The notes: generated by a model from the sequence alone, not told the origin. Shown: positions 51,579-60,739, counted from the first letter of the stretch. The stretch: DNA of 64,000 nucleotides from Nocardiopsis quinghaiensis (GCF_008638365.1 NZ_VWVU01000024.1:1-64000); one strand, 5' to 3'. Numbers and translations are program-made.

Positions 51579-52717
51579 TCCCCCCGCACCGGAGACTGGT
51601 CGAGGACCTCGCCGGACGGGGCGTCCTGCCCCCCGACTGGTACGCCGCCTTCGCCGCCGTCCCCCGGCACCTGTTCCTTCCGGACGTGATCGCCGACGCC
51701 GACACGGGCGGGCACGTGGACCGGGAGGTGGACGAGCAGGGGTGGTTGGAGGCCGCCTACGCCGACGCCCCCGTCGTCACCCAGGTCGACGACGGGGACC
51801 GCCGCGGGCCCGGTGAGCCGACGTCCTCGTCCCCGGCTCCGTCCGCGGCGGCCGAGGCCATGCGACACCTGCGGGCCGTGCCGGGGATGCGGGTGCTGGA
51901 GGTGGGCACCGGCAGCGGGTACGGCACCGCCCTGCTCTCGCACCTGCTGGGCGACGACGCCGTCGTGTCGGTGGAGGTCGACTTCGAACTCGCCGAGCGC
52001 GCCCGGGTCAGGTTGATGAGCGCGGGGTTCACACCGCTGGTGGTCAGCGGGGACGGCATGCAGGGCTGGGCGGGGCGCGCCCCCTACAACCGCGTGGTCA
52101 GCGCCGTGGCGGTACGCCGGGTCCCCTACGCCTGGGTGGCGCAGACCCAGCCCGGCGGACGGATCCTGACTCCGTGGGGCAACGCCTTCCACCACGGGAT
52201 CCTGGCCGACCTGGTGGTCGGGCCGCACGGAACGGCCCACGGGAGGTTCGTCGGGCACACCGGCTGCGTGTGGGCGCGCGCGGACAGGGCCCCGCCCCAC
52301 CTGTGGGAGGCCTGCCTCCGCCCGGACGCCGGCCACGCCGCCACGCGTACCCGGCTGAGCCCCGGGGACCTGGTCGGCGACCGCGACGCCTCCTTCGCCG
52401 TGGGTCTGCAGATGCCCGGCGTGTACCGGCGCGTGCGGCGGGCGGAGGAGAGGGGGGATCCCCGCTTCACGGTCCACCTGGTGGATCCGGCCACGTGGTC
52501 CCGGGCCTCCTGGCACGTCGATCCCGGACACGGGGAGTCCGGCCACGAGGTGCGCCAGTACGGCCCGCGGCGGTTGTTCACCGAACTGGAGGACGCCCAC
52601 CTGCGGTGGGTGGAGGCCGGGCGGCCCGCGCACACACGGTTCGGGCTGACCGTCTCCTCCGAGCACCAACTGGTGTGGCTCGACGACGAGAGCTCGGTCC
52701 TCGCCTCATCGGGATGA
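51575..52717 (+). CDS. Protein-L-isoaspartate O-methyltransferase-like SAM methyltransferase
   Basis: 380 aa. The PCMT-type core has AAFAAVPRHLFLPDVI, AYADAPVVTQVDDG, MRVLEVGTGSGYGTALLSHL (SAM motif I) and VVSVEVDFELAERAR (motif II). A C-terminal extension of about 150 residues follows, as in the actinobacterial methyltransferases near XRE/ATPase genes and in FxLD-type lanthipeptide loci. No FxLD precursor peptide was found here. GTG 51575 has GGAAGG at a good distance; GTG 51566 is an alternative. Substrate unknown. Confidence 0.78.
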   Translation: MIPPHRRLVEDLAGRGVLPPDWYAAFAAVPRHLFLPDVIADADTGGHVDREVDEQGWLEAAYADAPVVTQVDDGDRRGPGEPTSSSPAPSAAAEAMRHLRAVPGMRVLEVGTGSGYGTALLSHLLGDDAVVSVEVDFELAERARVRLMSAGFTPLVVSGDGMQGWAGRAPYNRVVSAVAVRRVPYAWVAQTQPGGRILTPWGNAFHHGILADLVVGPHGTAHGRFVGHTGCVWARADRAPPHLWEACLRPDAGHAATRTRLSPGDLVGDRDASFAVGLQMPGVYRRVRRAEERGDPRFTVHLVDPATWSRASWHVDPGHGESGHEVRQYGPRRLFTELEDAHLRWVEAGRPAHTRFGLTVSSEHQLVWLDDESSVLASSG

Positions 52718-52806
52718 GGCGGGACCGGAGAGCGCCCGTGTCCGAGGGGCGCGCACGCCCGGAGAGGTCCCCGCACCCCCAGACCCCCACCCCAGGAGGA
52801 ACCGAG

Positions 52807-53313
52807 ATGACCGTCCTGCCCCGGCCCCGGCGACCGATCGACCCCGACAGGCACTGGACGCCCCGCGTCTATCCCGCGAATCCGTACGCCGTCGGCTGGC
52901 TCAGGGCCGATCTGCGCGCCGACCTGGCCTCGGTGTCCGGGGTCCGGAGGGAACCGACCGCGGCCGTGGTGCTGTGCGCCAGCGAGATGTTCGCCAACAT
53001 CGTGGCCCGCGCGCTGAACGGCGAGGGCCCGCAGGAGGTGGTGTGCGTGCTCTCCCTGCACCATTCTCCGGAGGGCGGACGCGTACTGCGGCTGTCGATG
53101 GCCGGTCAGGGGGCCTCGGGCGTCGCCGCGCGTGTGCCGTGCCCGGCGCCGGACGGCGGTCGGCCCGGGGACTGGCGCGAGAGCGTCCGGGGCCAGGGGC
53201 TGCTTCTGATCGACCACTTCGCCGCCCGCTGGGGGACCCGGCGCGCCGCGTCCTCCGGCGGGGAGGGCGGTGTCGTCTGGGCCGAGTTCGACCTGCCTCC
53301 GGCGTGGGCGTAG
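52807..53313 (+). CDS. HATPase_c_2 ATP-binding protein
   Basis: 168 aa. WLRADLRADLASVSGVRRE, VVLCASEMFANIVARA (N-box, with Ile-Val for the usual Ala-Val-Glu-His) and GQGLLLIDHFAARWGTRR (G2) show the GHKL fold. It lies 89 nt downstream of the methyltransferase gene. ATG follows AGGAGGAACCGAG. It is the intact paralogue of the altered protein at 37023. The N-box lacks the normal Glu-His, so kinase activity is uncertain. Confidence 0.75.
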   Translation: MTVLPRPRRPIDPDRHWTPRVYPANPYAVGWLRADLRADLASVSGVRREPTAAVVLCASEMFANIVARALNGEGPQEVVCVLSLHHSPEGGRVLRLSMAGQGASGVAARVPCPAPDGGRPGDWRESVRGQGLLLIDHFAARWGTRRAASSGGEGGVVWAEFDLPPAWA

Positions 53314-53355
53314 GGGTGCGGTGACGGCCGGTCCGCGGGCACGGGGCGCGCGCCC

Positions 53356-54354
53356 TCAGCCCCGCGGGGGCAGGGTGGCGGGAAGTCCGAAGTGCGCGAA
53401 GAGGGTGGTGTCGAAGAACATCGCCGTGTGGGTGACCGCCCCTCCGCGGGGGGACAGGTCCAGGACCTGGATGCTGAACGCCCGGTGGAGACCGTCGCCG
53501 CCGCGCAGGTACACCGCGAAGGCGGGCTGCCCGTTGGCGGCGGTCGGCACCAGCGCCATGTCGCCCGCGCCGCTGGCCGGGCACCGGGCGGCGATGAGAC
53601 GGCCGATGTGCTCGCCGCCGCGCACCCAGGCGGCGAAGGGCGGCATCTCGAACACCGCGTCGGCGGTGAACAGCGATGTGATGGCCGGGATGTCGTAGGA
53701 CTCGAACGCGTCGACGTAGCGTACGAGGGTCTCGCGCTGCGCGGGCAGGAGCTCGGACACCTTCTCCTTCTCCTCGCTGGGGGTCACCCGGGCCAGCTGG
53801 GCGTGGGCCCGCTGGAGCAGGCTGTTGACCGCGGGGACGGAGGTGTCCAGGGTCTCGGCCACCTCGGCGGCGCTGAACCGCAGGACGTCGCGCAGGATCA
53901 GCACCGCCCTCTGCCTGGGCTGTAGGTACTGCAGGGCCGCGACCAGCGCCAGGCGCACGCTCTCGCGCACCTCCACCACCGTGCCCGGGTCGTGGACGCC
54001 GACCAGGGCGTCGGGCACCGGCTCCAGCCAGGGCACCTCGGGCCGGTCGGCCAGCTCGCCCTCGGGCTCGGCGGTGGGTCCGCCGAGCCCGGTGGGCAGG
54101 GGCCGCCGCCGGCGCTTGTCCAGGGCGGTGAGACAGACCGTGGTGGCGATCCGGTGGAGCCAGGTGCGCAGGCTGGACCGGCCCTCGAAGCGGTCGTAGG
54201 CCTTCCAGGCGCGCAGGTAGGTCTCCTGCACCAGGTCCTCGGCGTCGTGCACCGAGCCGAGCATGCGGTAGCAGTGCGCGAACAGCTCCCGCCGGTACGG
54301 GTCGGCGAGTCTCGCGAAGTCCTGGTCAGACGCGTGTTCCACCACGACCGCCAC
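53356..54354 (-). CDS. ECF-type sigma factor with C-terminal SnoaL-like domain
   Basis: 332 aa. Region 2: YRRELFAHCYRMLGSVHDAE, DLVQETYLRAWKAYDRF and SLRTWLHRIATTVCLTAL. Region 4: LQPRQRAVLILRDVLRFSAAE and VAETLDTSVPAVNSLLQRAH. A C-terminal NTF2/SnoaL-like domain follows (YVDAFESYDIPAITSLFTAD). Such fused ECF factors lack a dedicated anti-sigma factor and may be controlled by the C-terminal domain. GTG 54354 is preceded by AGGAGGAATAAC. It begins 1 nt after the VOC stop, in an operon VOC-VOC-sigma. Confidence 0.88.
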   Translation of the reverse strand: MAVVVEHASDQDFARLADPYRRELFAHCYRMLGSVHDAEDLVQETYLRAWKAYDRFEGRSSLRTWLHRIATTVCLTALDKRRRRPLPTGLGGPTAEPEGELADRPEVPWLEPVPDALVGVHDPGTVVEVRESVRLALVAALQYLQPRQRAVLILRDVLRFSAAEVAETLDTSVPAVNSLLQRAHAQLARVTPSEEKEKVSELLPAQRETLVRYVDAFESYDIPAITSLFTADAVFEMPPFAAWVRGGEHIGRLIAARCPASGAGDMALVPTAANGQPAFAVYLRGGDGLHRAFSIQVLDLSPRGGAVTHTAMFFDTTLFAHFGLPATLPPRG

Positions 54355-54355
54355 G

Positions 54356-54739
54356 TTATTCCTCCTGTACGACAGAACACACGTTCCCGAACGGATCGGC
54401 GAACCACGCGACGACCGGCTCGCCGCGCGAGATCCCCTGCGCGTCCTGTCCGAGGCCCTCGTAGCGCAGCATCCGGACACCGCGCCGGACGAGTTCGTCC
54501 ACGGTGGAGTCGATGTCGTCCACGCGCAGGTTCAGCACGGTGAAGCCGGCGGGCTCGTGGTCGGGTTTGGGGTAGACGAGGATGCCCCGCCCCTCCCCCA
54601 GGTCGATGCGGAGCAGACCGTGCTCCTCCATCCCCTCGACGGGGCCGACCGCGAGTCCGAGGGTGTCCCCGTAGAACCCCCTGGCCCTGTCGGTGTCGGG
54701 AACGGCGAAGGAGCCGAAGGCCCGGTTGCCGTCGAACAT
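54356..54739 (-). CDS. VOC family (glyoxalase/bleomycin resistance fold) protein
   Basis: 127 aa. GSFAVPDTDRARGFYGDTLG, HGLLRIDLGEGRGILVYPK and VAWFADPFGNVCSVVQ are VOC signatures with metal-ligand-type Glu/Asp positions. Substrate unknown. GGGGAGGACACC precedes ATG 54739. The gene is 1 nt from the sigma factor start and 11 nt from the upstream VOC gene. Confidence 0.85.
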   Translation of the reverse strand: MFDGNRAFGSFAVPDTDRARGFYGDTLGLAVGPVEGMEEHGLLRIDLGEGRGILVYPKPDHEPAGFTVLNLRVDDIDSTVDELVRRGVRMLRYEGLGQDAQGISRGEPVVAWFADPFGNVCSVVQEE

Positions 54740-54750
54740 GGTGTCCTCCC

Positions 54751-55140
54751 CTACTCGCCGCTCTCCATGGCGGCGCGGTGCTCGTCGCTGAGCTGGATGA
54801 TCTGGACGTAGTTGCCGTCGGGGTCCACGGCGGTGCCGAACAGGCTGCCGCCGCGGTCCTCCAGGGGCGCCAGCCACTCGGTGCCCCGCTCGTCCATGCG
54901 GGCGGCGACGGCGCGGGCGTCGTCCACGTCGAAGTTGAGGATCATGCGGACGGGCTCGCCCGCCTTGGTTCCGACGTCGTCGCGGCGGTCGATGAGCATG
55001 TGGAGGGCGCCGAAGCGCAGAACGCGGTAGCGGTCCACGTCGTTGTCGCCCTGGGGCGCCAGGACGGCGGCGTACCAGTCGTGCAGGCGGTCGGGGTCGG
55101 TGGTGGCGAGCAGGATGCTGTCGAGGCTGGGACGGTCCAT
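54751..55140 (-). CDS. VOC family protein
   Basis: 129 aa. SILLATTDPDRLHDWYAAVL, YRVLRFGALHMLIDRRDD, ILNFDVDDARAVAARMDERG and FGTAVDPDGNYVQIIQLSD fit the VOC fold. Start ATG 55140 is in the same GGAGGACACC context as the next gene. First gene of the VOC-VOC-sigma operon; both VOC proteins may act on the same toxic small molecule exported by the neighbouring DHA2 pump, which is an inference from position. Confidence 0.85.
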   Translation of the reverse strand: MDRPSLDSILLATTDPDRLHDWYAAVLAPQGDNDVDRYRVLRFGALHMLIDRRDDVGTKAGEPVRMILNFDVDDARAVAARMDERGTEWLAPLEDRGGSLFGTAVDPDGNYVQIIQLSDEHRAAMESGE

Positions 55141-55186
55141 GGTGTCCTCCGTCGGCGGTGTGCTGATCGTGCGGTCCGGATCCGGT

Positions 55187-56842
55187 TCAGGTCCGGCCAT
55201 CGGTGCCGCTCACCCGTACCGACCTCCCGCCGGCCGCGGACTCATCGGCCTCCGGGCGTTTTCCCTCCGCCTTCTCCTCCGCCTCTTCCTCCACCGGATT
55301 CCCCGCCGGTGCGTCCACCGGCTCCCCCGTCGGTCCCCCCGGCGCCGGCGCCGAGCGCAGCAGGACGAGGGCGAGCGCCCCGAACACGACCATGGCCGCG
55401 AAACCGATCGCCCCGGCCAGGTTGAGGCCGTCGGTGAAGGCCTCACGCGCCGGTCCGAGCAGTCTCCCGGCCAGGTCGGCGGGCAGTTCCCCGGCGACGG
55501 AGACGGCCGCGGGCAGGGTCTGCCCCGCCTCCTCGGGCACGCCCTCGGGAAGGACCACGTTGGCGCGGTAGACGGCGGAGGCCAGGCTGCCCAGGACGGC
55601 CACACCCATGGCGACGCCGAACTCCCCGCCGGTCTCGGACATCGACGCCGCGGCCCCGGCCCTCTCCTTGGGCGCCGACCCCACGACGATGTCGGTGCCC
55701 AGCGCGCCCCCGGGGCCCAGGCCGGCGGAGGCCAGCACCAGTCCGGCGACGACGATGAGGGTGCCGTTCTCGACGGGGGCCAGGAACAGCAGGACGAACC
55801 CGGCGGCGGTCACGAACATGCCGCCGCCGATGACGTTGGCCCGTCCGATCCGCGCGGCCAGCGGCGCCGCGGCCATGGTGGCGGCGATCATCGCCAGGGC
55901 CCCGGGCACCTGCCACATCCCCGCGGCCAGCGGGGAGTGTCCGGCGACCATCTGCAGGTACTGGCTGAGCAGCAGGAACGTGCCGCCCATCGCGACCGCT
56001 CCCACCGCCATCGCGGTCAGGGCGGCCCCGAACGAGCGCTCGCGGAACAGTCCGAGGTCCAGCAGCGGGTCGGGCAGGCGCAGCTGTCGGCGTACGAATA
56101 CCGTCCCCATGGCCAGTCCGAGGGCCACCGCCACGAGCGGGGCGGGGCCGGGTCCGTCCTCGGCGAAGGACTTGAACCCGTAGACGACCGGCAGGATGGC
56201 GGCCAGGGACAGGGCGACGCTGGCCAGGTCCAGGCGCCCGGCCCCGGGAGAGCGGTACTCGGGCAGGAGCAGGGGCGCGCACACCAGCAGCAGCACCATG
56301 ACGGGGACGCCGAGCAGGAACACCGACCCCCACCAGAACCACTGCAGGAGCAGCCCGCCCACGACCGGGCCGACGGCGGTACCCCCCATGAAGCAGCTCA
56401 TCCACACGGAGATGGCCACGGCGCGTTGGCGTGGGTCGGCGAACATGTTGCTGATCAGGGCCAGGGTGGAGGGCATGAGGGTGGCTCCGGCCACGCCCAT
56501 GAGGACGCGTGTGAGGATGAGCGCCCCGGCGCTGGGCGCGAACGCCGCGGCCACGGAGGCCAGGCCGAAGACGGCGGCGCCGACCATCAGCAGACGTCTG
56601 CGTCCGACGCGGTCGCCCAGGGAGCCCATGGTGATGAGGAATCCGGCGACCATGAAGCCGTACACGTCCATGATCCAGAGCAGCTGGCTGCCGGAGGGCC
56701 GCAGGTCGGCGGCCAGGTGGGGCAGCGCCAGGTAGAGCACGCTCATGTCCAGGGACAGCAGCAGGGTGGGCAGTGCCAGTACTCCCAGCCCGAGCCACTC
56801 GCGCCTTCCCGCACGTGCGGGGGTCGGTTTCTCGCCGTTCAT
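55187..56842 (-). CDS. DHA2-family (EmrB/QacA-type, 14-span) drug exporter
   Basis: 551 aa. LLLSLDMSVLYLALPHLAAD (motif D1), GSLGDRVGRRRLLMVGA (motif A), LILTRVLMGVAGATLMPSTL and GTAVGPVVGGLLLQWFWWGS (motif C) define a proton-coupled multidrug exporter. The tail is rich in Glu, Pro and Arg. It lies 46 nt upstream of the VOC operon on the same strand and is probably co-expressed. ATG 56842 starts NGEKPTPARAGRREWLGLG. Confidence 0.9.
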   Translation of the reverse strand: MNGEKPTPARAGRREWLGLGVLALPTLLLSLDMSVLYLALPHLAADLRPSGSQLLWIMDVYGFMVAGFLITMGSLGDRVGRRRLLMVGAAVFGLASVAAAFAPSAGALILTRVLMGVAGATLMPSTLALISNMFADPRQRAVAISVWMSCFMGGTAVGPVVGGLLLQWFWWGSVFLLGVPVMVLLLVCAPLLLPEYRSPGAGRLDLASVALSLAAILPVVYGFKSFAEDGPGPAPLVAVALGLAMGTVFVRRQLRLPDPLLDLGLFRERSFGAALTAMAVGAVAMGGTFLLLSQYLQMVAGHSPLAAGMWQVPGALAMIAATMAAAPLAARIGRANVIGGGMFVTAAGFVLLFLAPVENGTLIVVAGLVLASAGLGPGGALGTDIVVGSAPKERAGAAASMSETGGEFGVAMGVAVLGSLASAVYRANVVLPEGVPEEAGQTLPAAVSVAGELPADLAGRLLGPAREAFTDGLNLAGAIGFAAMVVFGALALVLLRSAPAPGGPTGEPVDAPAGNPVEEEAEEKAEGKRPEADESAAGGRSVRVSGTDGRT

Positions 56843-57071
56843 CGCGGCCTTCCTCGTCCGTCGGTTCCGCCCGGGGCGGTTCGTTCACACGTACGGACAG
56901 GATCGGCCGCGGGGATTCATCGGGTCGGGCAAAAAAGACCGGACGGTTTTCGGAACCCGCGTTGGCAGACAGCACTGACCTGGCTTGATAGCGTCGAGCG
57001 GCCATGCGTGTACCGAGAGTGCCAGTGGCGCGCCGCGCCGCCCGGCCCGCGGAAGAGTAGGGGAGGCACCC

Positions 57072-58121
57072 ATGCGAGCCGTGGTCTTCGAGGACTACGA
57101 GCAGTTCCCGTCCCTGAAGGACGTTCCCAAGCCCGAGCCCGGCCCCGGCGAGGTACTGCTGCGGGTGGCGGGCTCCGGTGCGTGCCACTCCGACATCAGC
57201 GTCTACCGCCATTTCAGGGAGGGCCAGCCCGGGGCGCAGAAGCCCCCGTTCGTGCTGGGGCACGAGAACTCCGGATGGGTGGAGGCGCTCGGTGAGGGTG
57301 TGAGCGGGCGTGTCGAGGTCGGCGGCGCCTACCTGGTGTACGGGCCGACCGGCTGCGGCCACTGCCGCAGGTGCGCGCGGGGACAGGACACCTACTGCGA
57401 GAACGCCGCCACGGTGCCCCACATGGCGGTCGGCCTGGGGCGCGACGGCGGCATGGCCGAGTACATGACCGCGCCCGCCCACCACCTGGTCCCCCTGGGC
57501 GACGCCGACCCGGTGGACGCCGCTCCGCTGTCGGACGCGGGCCTGACCCCGTACCACGCGGTCAAGGAGGCGCTGCCGCACCTGGAGGGCGGCGGCCGCC
57601 ACGCCCTGGTGATCGGTCTGGGCGGCCTGGGGCAGATCGGCGTGCAGATCCTGCGGGCGCTGACCGGTGCGACGGTGATCGCCACCGACCTCAAGGAGGA
57701 GGCCCGGGCCGAGGCCGAGGCCCACGGCGCGATCACCGTGGGGACGGGTGAGCGGCAGGTCGAGGAGATCCGCGAGGTCACCGGCGGCCGGGGTGTGGAC
57801 GCGGCCTTCGACTTCGTCGGCGCCTCTCCGACCATCACCACGGCGGCCGCGGTGATGGCCCAGGGCGGACGGCTGACCGTGGTGGGGATCGCGGGCGGCA
57901 CGCACCAGTTCTCGTTCTTCACCAACCCGTACGAGTCCTACGTCACCAACACCTACTGGGGCACGGTGGGGGAACTGTGGGAGGTGGTGGACATGTACCG
58001 GGCCGGGCAGATCCGCCCGGAGGTCGAGCGGTTCTCCATGGACGAGGCGCTGGACGCCTACCGGAAGCTGGAGGAGGGGGAGGTCTTCGGCCGCGCCGTG
58101 GTGGTGCCCGGCGAGGGCTGA
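57072..58121 (+). CDS. Zinc-dependent NAD(P) alcohol dehydrogenase (MDR superfamily)
   Basis: 349 aa. Catalytic zinc: Cys in GSGACHSD and His in VLGHENSGWVEALG. Structural zinc: CGHCRRCARGQDTYC. Cofactor site GLGGLGQIGVQILR. FDFVGASPTITTAAAVMAQG and the SYVTNTYWGTVGELWEVV end complete the fold. It oxidises a primary or secondary alcohol, or reduces an aldehyde; substrate unknown. ATG 57072 follows AGGGGAGGCACCC. Confidence 0.9.
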   Translation: MRAVVFEDYEQFPSLKDVPKPEPGPGEVLLRVAGSGACHSDISVYRHFREGQPGAQKPPFVLGHENSGWVEALGEGVSGRVEVGGAYLVYGPTGCGHCRRCARGQDTYCENAATVPHMAVGLGRDGGMAEYMTAPAHHLVPLGDADPVDAAPLSDAGLTPYHAVKEALPHLEGGGRHALVIGLGGLGQIGVQILRALTGATVIATDLKEEARAEAEAHGAITVGTGERQVEEIREVTGGRGVDAAFDFVGASPTITTAAAVMAQGGRLTVVGIAGGTHQFSFFTNPYESYVTNTYWGTVGELWEVVDMYRAGQIRPEVERFSMDEALDAYRKLEEGEVFGRAVVVPGEG

Positions 58122-58225
58122 CCGGTCCGGCGCGTGTGCGGGGGCGCGGCCCTCCCGGGTTTCCCGGCGGAGCCGGTGTGCTGCCAGGATGCCGTGTGCA
58201 CCGGTTAGCCAACCTGAGGAGGGAC

Positions 58226-59011
58226 ATGGACCTGGGAATCACGGGAAGGGTCGCGCTGGTCACCGCCGCCAGCTCCGGTCTGGGGCGGGCCATCGCCGTC
58301 GCCCTGGCGGCCGAGGGCGTGCACGTGGCCGTCACCGGACGCAGCGAGGAGCGCCTGGAGGCGACCGCGGCGGCGTGCGCCGAGCACGGCGTCTCCGCGC
58401 TGGCCCTCACCTGGGACCTGGCCGACCACGGGCGGGCGCCCGAGATCGCCGGGCGTGCGGCCGAGGAGCTGGGCCCGGTGGACATCCTGGTCAACAACAC
58501 CGGCGGCCCGCCGCCCACCCCCGCGCTCGGGCAGGACGCCGGGCTCTGGAAGGACATGTACGGAGCCATGGTGCTGCCGGTCATCCGGCTCACCGACGCC
58601 GTGGTCGGCGGGATGCGCGAGCGCGGCTGGGGACGGATCATCACGAGCACCTCGTCCGGTCCGATCACGCCGATCCCGAACCTGGGCGTCTCCAACAGCC
58701 TGCGGGCCTCGCTGCACTCCTGGTCCAAGACGGTGTCCACCGAGGTCGCGGCGGACGGGGTGACCGCGAACGTGATCGTGCCCGGACGGATCGCCACCCC
58801 GCGCACGGACTCGCTGGACCGCGCCCGCGCCGAGCGCGAGGGCCGTCCGCTGGAGGAGGTCGAGAGCGACGCCCGCGCCGGTATCCCCGCCCGGCGCTAC
58901 GGCAGGCCCGAGGAGTACGGGGCGGTGGCCGCGTTCCTGGCCAGCCGGCAGGCCGCCTACGTCACCGGTTCGGTGGTGCGGGTGGACGGCGGCCAGATCC
59001 CCTCCGTCTAG
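58226..59011 (+). CDS. SDR-fold protein with substituted YxxxK active site
   Basis: 261 aa. Cofactor motif TAASSGLGRAIA and NNTGG are present. The segment after the catalytic Ser region (TSTSSGPITPIPNLGVSNSLRASLHSWSK) has Ser and Arg where the catalytic Tyr and Lys normally stand; a conserved R-A-x-L follows. This is typical of a minor FabG-like SDR branch with altered chemistry. The C-terminus (VTGSVVRVDGGQIPSV) is normal. ATG follows GAGGAGGGAC. It lies 104 nt downstream of the alcohol dehydrogenase and may be co-transcribed. Confidence 0.82.
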   Translation: MDLGITGRVALVTAASSGLGRAIAVALAAEGVHVAVTGRSEERLEATAAACAEHGVSALALTWDLADHGRAPEIAGRAAEELGPVDILVNNTGGPPPTPALGQDAGLWKDMYGAMVLPVIRLTDAVVGGMRERGWGRIITSTSSGPITPIPNLGVSNSLRASLHSWSKTVSTEVAADGVTANVIVPGRIATPRTDSLDRARAEREGRPLEEVESDARAGIPARRYGRPEEYGAVAAFLASRQAAYVTGSVVRVDGGQIPSV

Positions 59012-59260
59012 TGGGCCGGCCGGAAGCGCCGCCGGTGTGACGTGCGAGGCCCCGACCCCGGTGATCTTGTACTCATGGCGAGGTCCAACGCGGTGGTTCC
59101 TAGTGTCTGTTGCGACAGCCACTCGACCCCAAGCGCTCCAGACCCGCTGTGGGTACAAGACCACGGCGTATGGGGCGGACCGGTGTGACCGCCACCACGA
59201 AGACCCACCCGGGGGCGCGTCTTTGTGGACATCTGACCCCACTCGCCACACTCTGGGTCG
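59012..59260. other. Intergenic region with no assigned gene
   Basis: About 250 nt with lower coding signal and complementary segments (CTTGTAC near 59067 and GTACAAG near 59153). The latter could be a chance pair or the eroded ends of a small element. No gene recognised. Confidence 0.3.
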
Positions 59261-60739
59261 ATGAGCCTCAAGAGACGCCTCCAGAAGGTCGACAAGAAGG
59301 TCTACGACCGGGTGACCGGTATGGGGCCGCCCATCCTGGACCCCTACACGCCCAAGTTCGTGCAGGCGACCGACAACATGGCGCCCTGGTTCCTGATGTC
59401 CGCCACCCTCACTGCCACGGGCGGGCCCCGGCTACGGCGCACCGCCCTGCGCGCCATCCTGGCCGCGGGGACCGCCAACACCGTCTCCGCGGTGGTCAAA
59501 CAGCTGTCCAACCGGTCCCGTCCGGACAACTCGGCCGTGCCGCGGGCGCGTTCCCCCTACCGCTCCTATCCCAGTACCTCCTTCCCCTCCGGGCACACCG
59601 CCGCCGCGGTGGCCTACGCGGGCGGGATCATGTCGGACGCGCCCCGGCCGCTGGCCGCGCTGGCCGTCACCATGGCGGGCGCGGTGGCGTTCTCCCGCGT
59701 GCACAGCGGCGTCCACTACCCCGGTGACGTGCTCGCCGGTATGGCCATCGGCTCCGGTGCGGCCCTGCTCGCCCGGATGGTGGTGCCGCACCGCCCCGAG
59801 CTGCTCTTCGGCGCGGGCGCGGTGCCCGAGGGGGAGGCGGACGTGGACCCCGAGGGCTCCGGGATGACGGTGGTGGTCAACCCGCGCTCCGCCGCGGGCG
59901 CGGTGCCCTCCCTGCCCGTCACCGACGTCACGAGCAGGGTGGCCCGGACGCTGCCCAAGGCGCGGATCCTCCCGCTGTCCGCGGAGGACGACGTGGCGGC
60001 GGTCATGGACCAGGCGGCGCGCACCTCCGAGGTCCTGGCGGTGGCGGGCGGCGACGGCACCGTCAACGCCGGGGCGCACGCGTCCCTCGAACACGACCGG
60101 CCGCTGCTGGTCCTGCCGGACGGCACCCTCAACAACTTCGCCCGCACCCTGGGGCTGACCTCGGTGGACGTCGCGCTGCGGGCGTTCACGGACCGGCAGC
60201 TGGCCCGGGTGGACGTGGGTGAGGTGGACGGCCGGACCTTCCTCAACACCGCGTCGTTCGGCTCCTACCCGCGTATGGTGCACCGGCGCGACCGGTGGGC
60301 GGACCGGATCGGCAAGTGGCCCGCGTTCGCGCTGGCCCTGTGGCGGGACCTGCTGGAGGTGAGCCCGACCGCGGCGGTGGTGGACGGCGAGCCGACCAAG
60401 GTGTGGTGGGCGTTCGTGGGCAACTGCCAGTACCGCACGCACGCCCGGGTGCCCGCGCTGCGCGAGCGGCTGGACGACGGATGGCTGGACGTGCGGGTGC
60501 TCACCGCCCGGGAGCCCTTTCCCCGGCTGCGCGCCCTCTCGGACGTGCTGCTGGGCCGGTTCTCGCGCGGTGAGGGCTACTCGGAGCGGCTGACCACGGG
60601 GCTGTCGCTGGCCATCAGGGGCGAGCCGAGGCTGCTGGCCGTGGACGGCGAGGTGATGGAGGGATCGGAGACGGTCGTCTTCACCAAGCGGCGCGCGGCC
60701 CTGCGGGTGTTCGTGCCCGCGCTCAGCCCCGGCCGGTGA
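59261..60739 (+). CDS. PAP2 phosphatase fused to a diacylglycerol kinase-like domain
   Basis: 492 aa. The N-terminal PAP2 part (1-200) has the three motifs KQLSNRSRP, FPSGHTAAAV and SRVHSGVHYPGD, with hydrophobic spans between. The C-terminal lipid-kinase part (about 205-490) has VVVNPRSAAG, VAGGDGTVNAGAH and VLPDGTLNNFARTLGL. Such fusions could dephosphorylate and rephosphorylate membrane lipids, or make bacterial glycolipids; the actual substrate is unknown. The 3' end overlaps the convergent DoxX gene by 17 nt. Confidence 0.9.
   Translation: MSLKRRLQKVDKKVYDRVTGMGPPILDPYTPKFVQATDNMAPWFLMSATLTATGGPRLRRTALRAILAAGTANTVSAVVKQLSNRSRPDNSAVPRARSPYRSYPSTSFPSGHTAAAVAYAGGIMSDAPRPLAALAVTMAGAVAFSRVHSGVHYPGDVLAGMAIGSGAALLARMVVPHRPELLFGAGAVPEGEADVDPEGSGMTVVVNPRSAAGAVPSLPVTDVTSRVARTLPKARILPLSAEDDVAAVMDQAARTSEVLAVAGGDGTVNAGAHASLEHDRPLLVLPDGTLNNFARTLGLTSVDVALRAFTDRQLARVDVGEVDGRTFLNTASFGSYPRMVHRRDRWADRIGKWPAFALALWRDLLEVSPTAAVVDGEPTKVWWAFVGNCQYRTHARVPALRERLDDGWLDVRVLTAREPFPRLRALSDVLLGRFSRGEGYSERLTTGLSLAIRGEPRLLAVDGEVMEGSETVVFTKRRAALRVFVPALSPGR

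Noticed and set aside
51575-53313. FxLD-type lanthipeptide cluster
   Set aside because: The methyltransferase and ATPase fit, but no FxLD precursor, dehydratase or cyclase was found nearby.
59037-59255. Possible insertion-sequence remnant
   Set aside because: A short frame with DVHKDA and complementary CTTGTAC/GTACAAG segments hinted at an IS110-like N-terminus. There is no conserved transposase motif, no terminal repeat pair and no target duplication.
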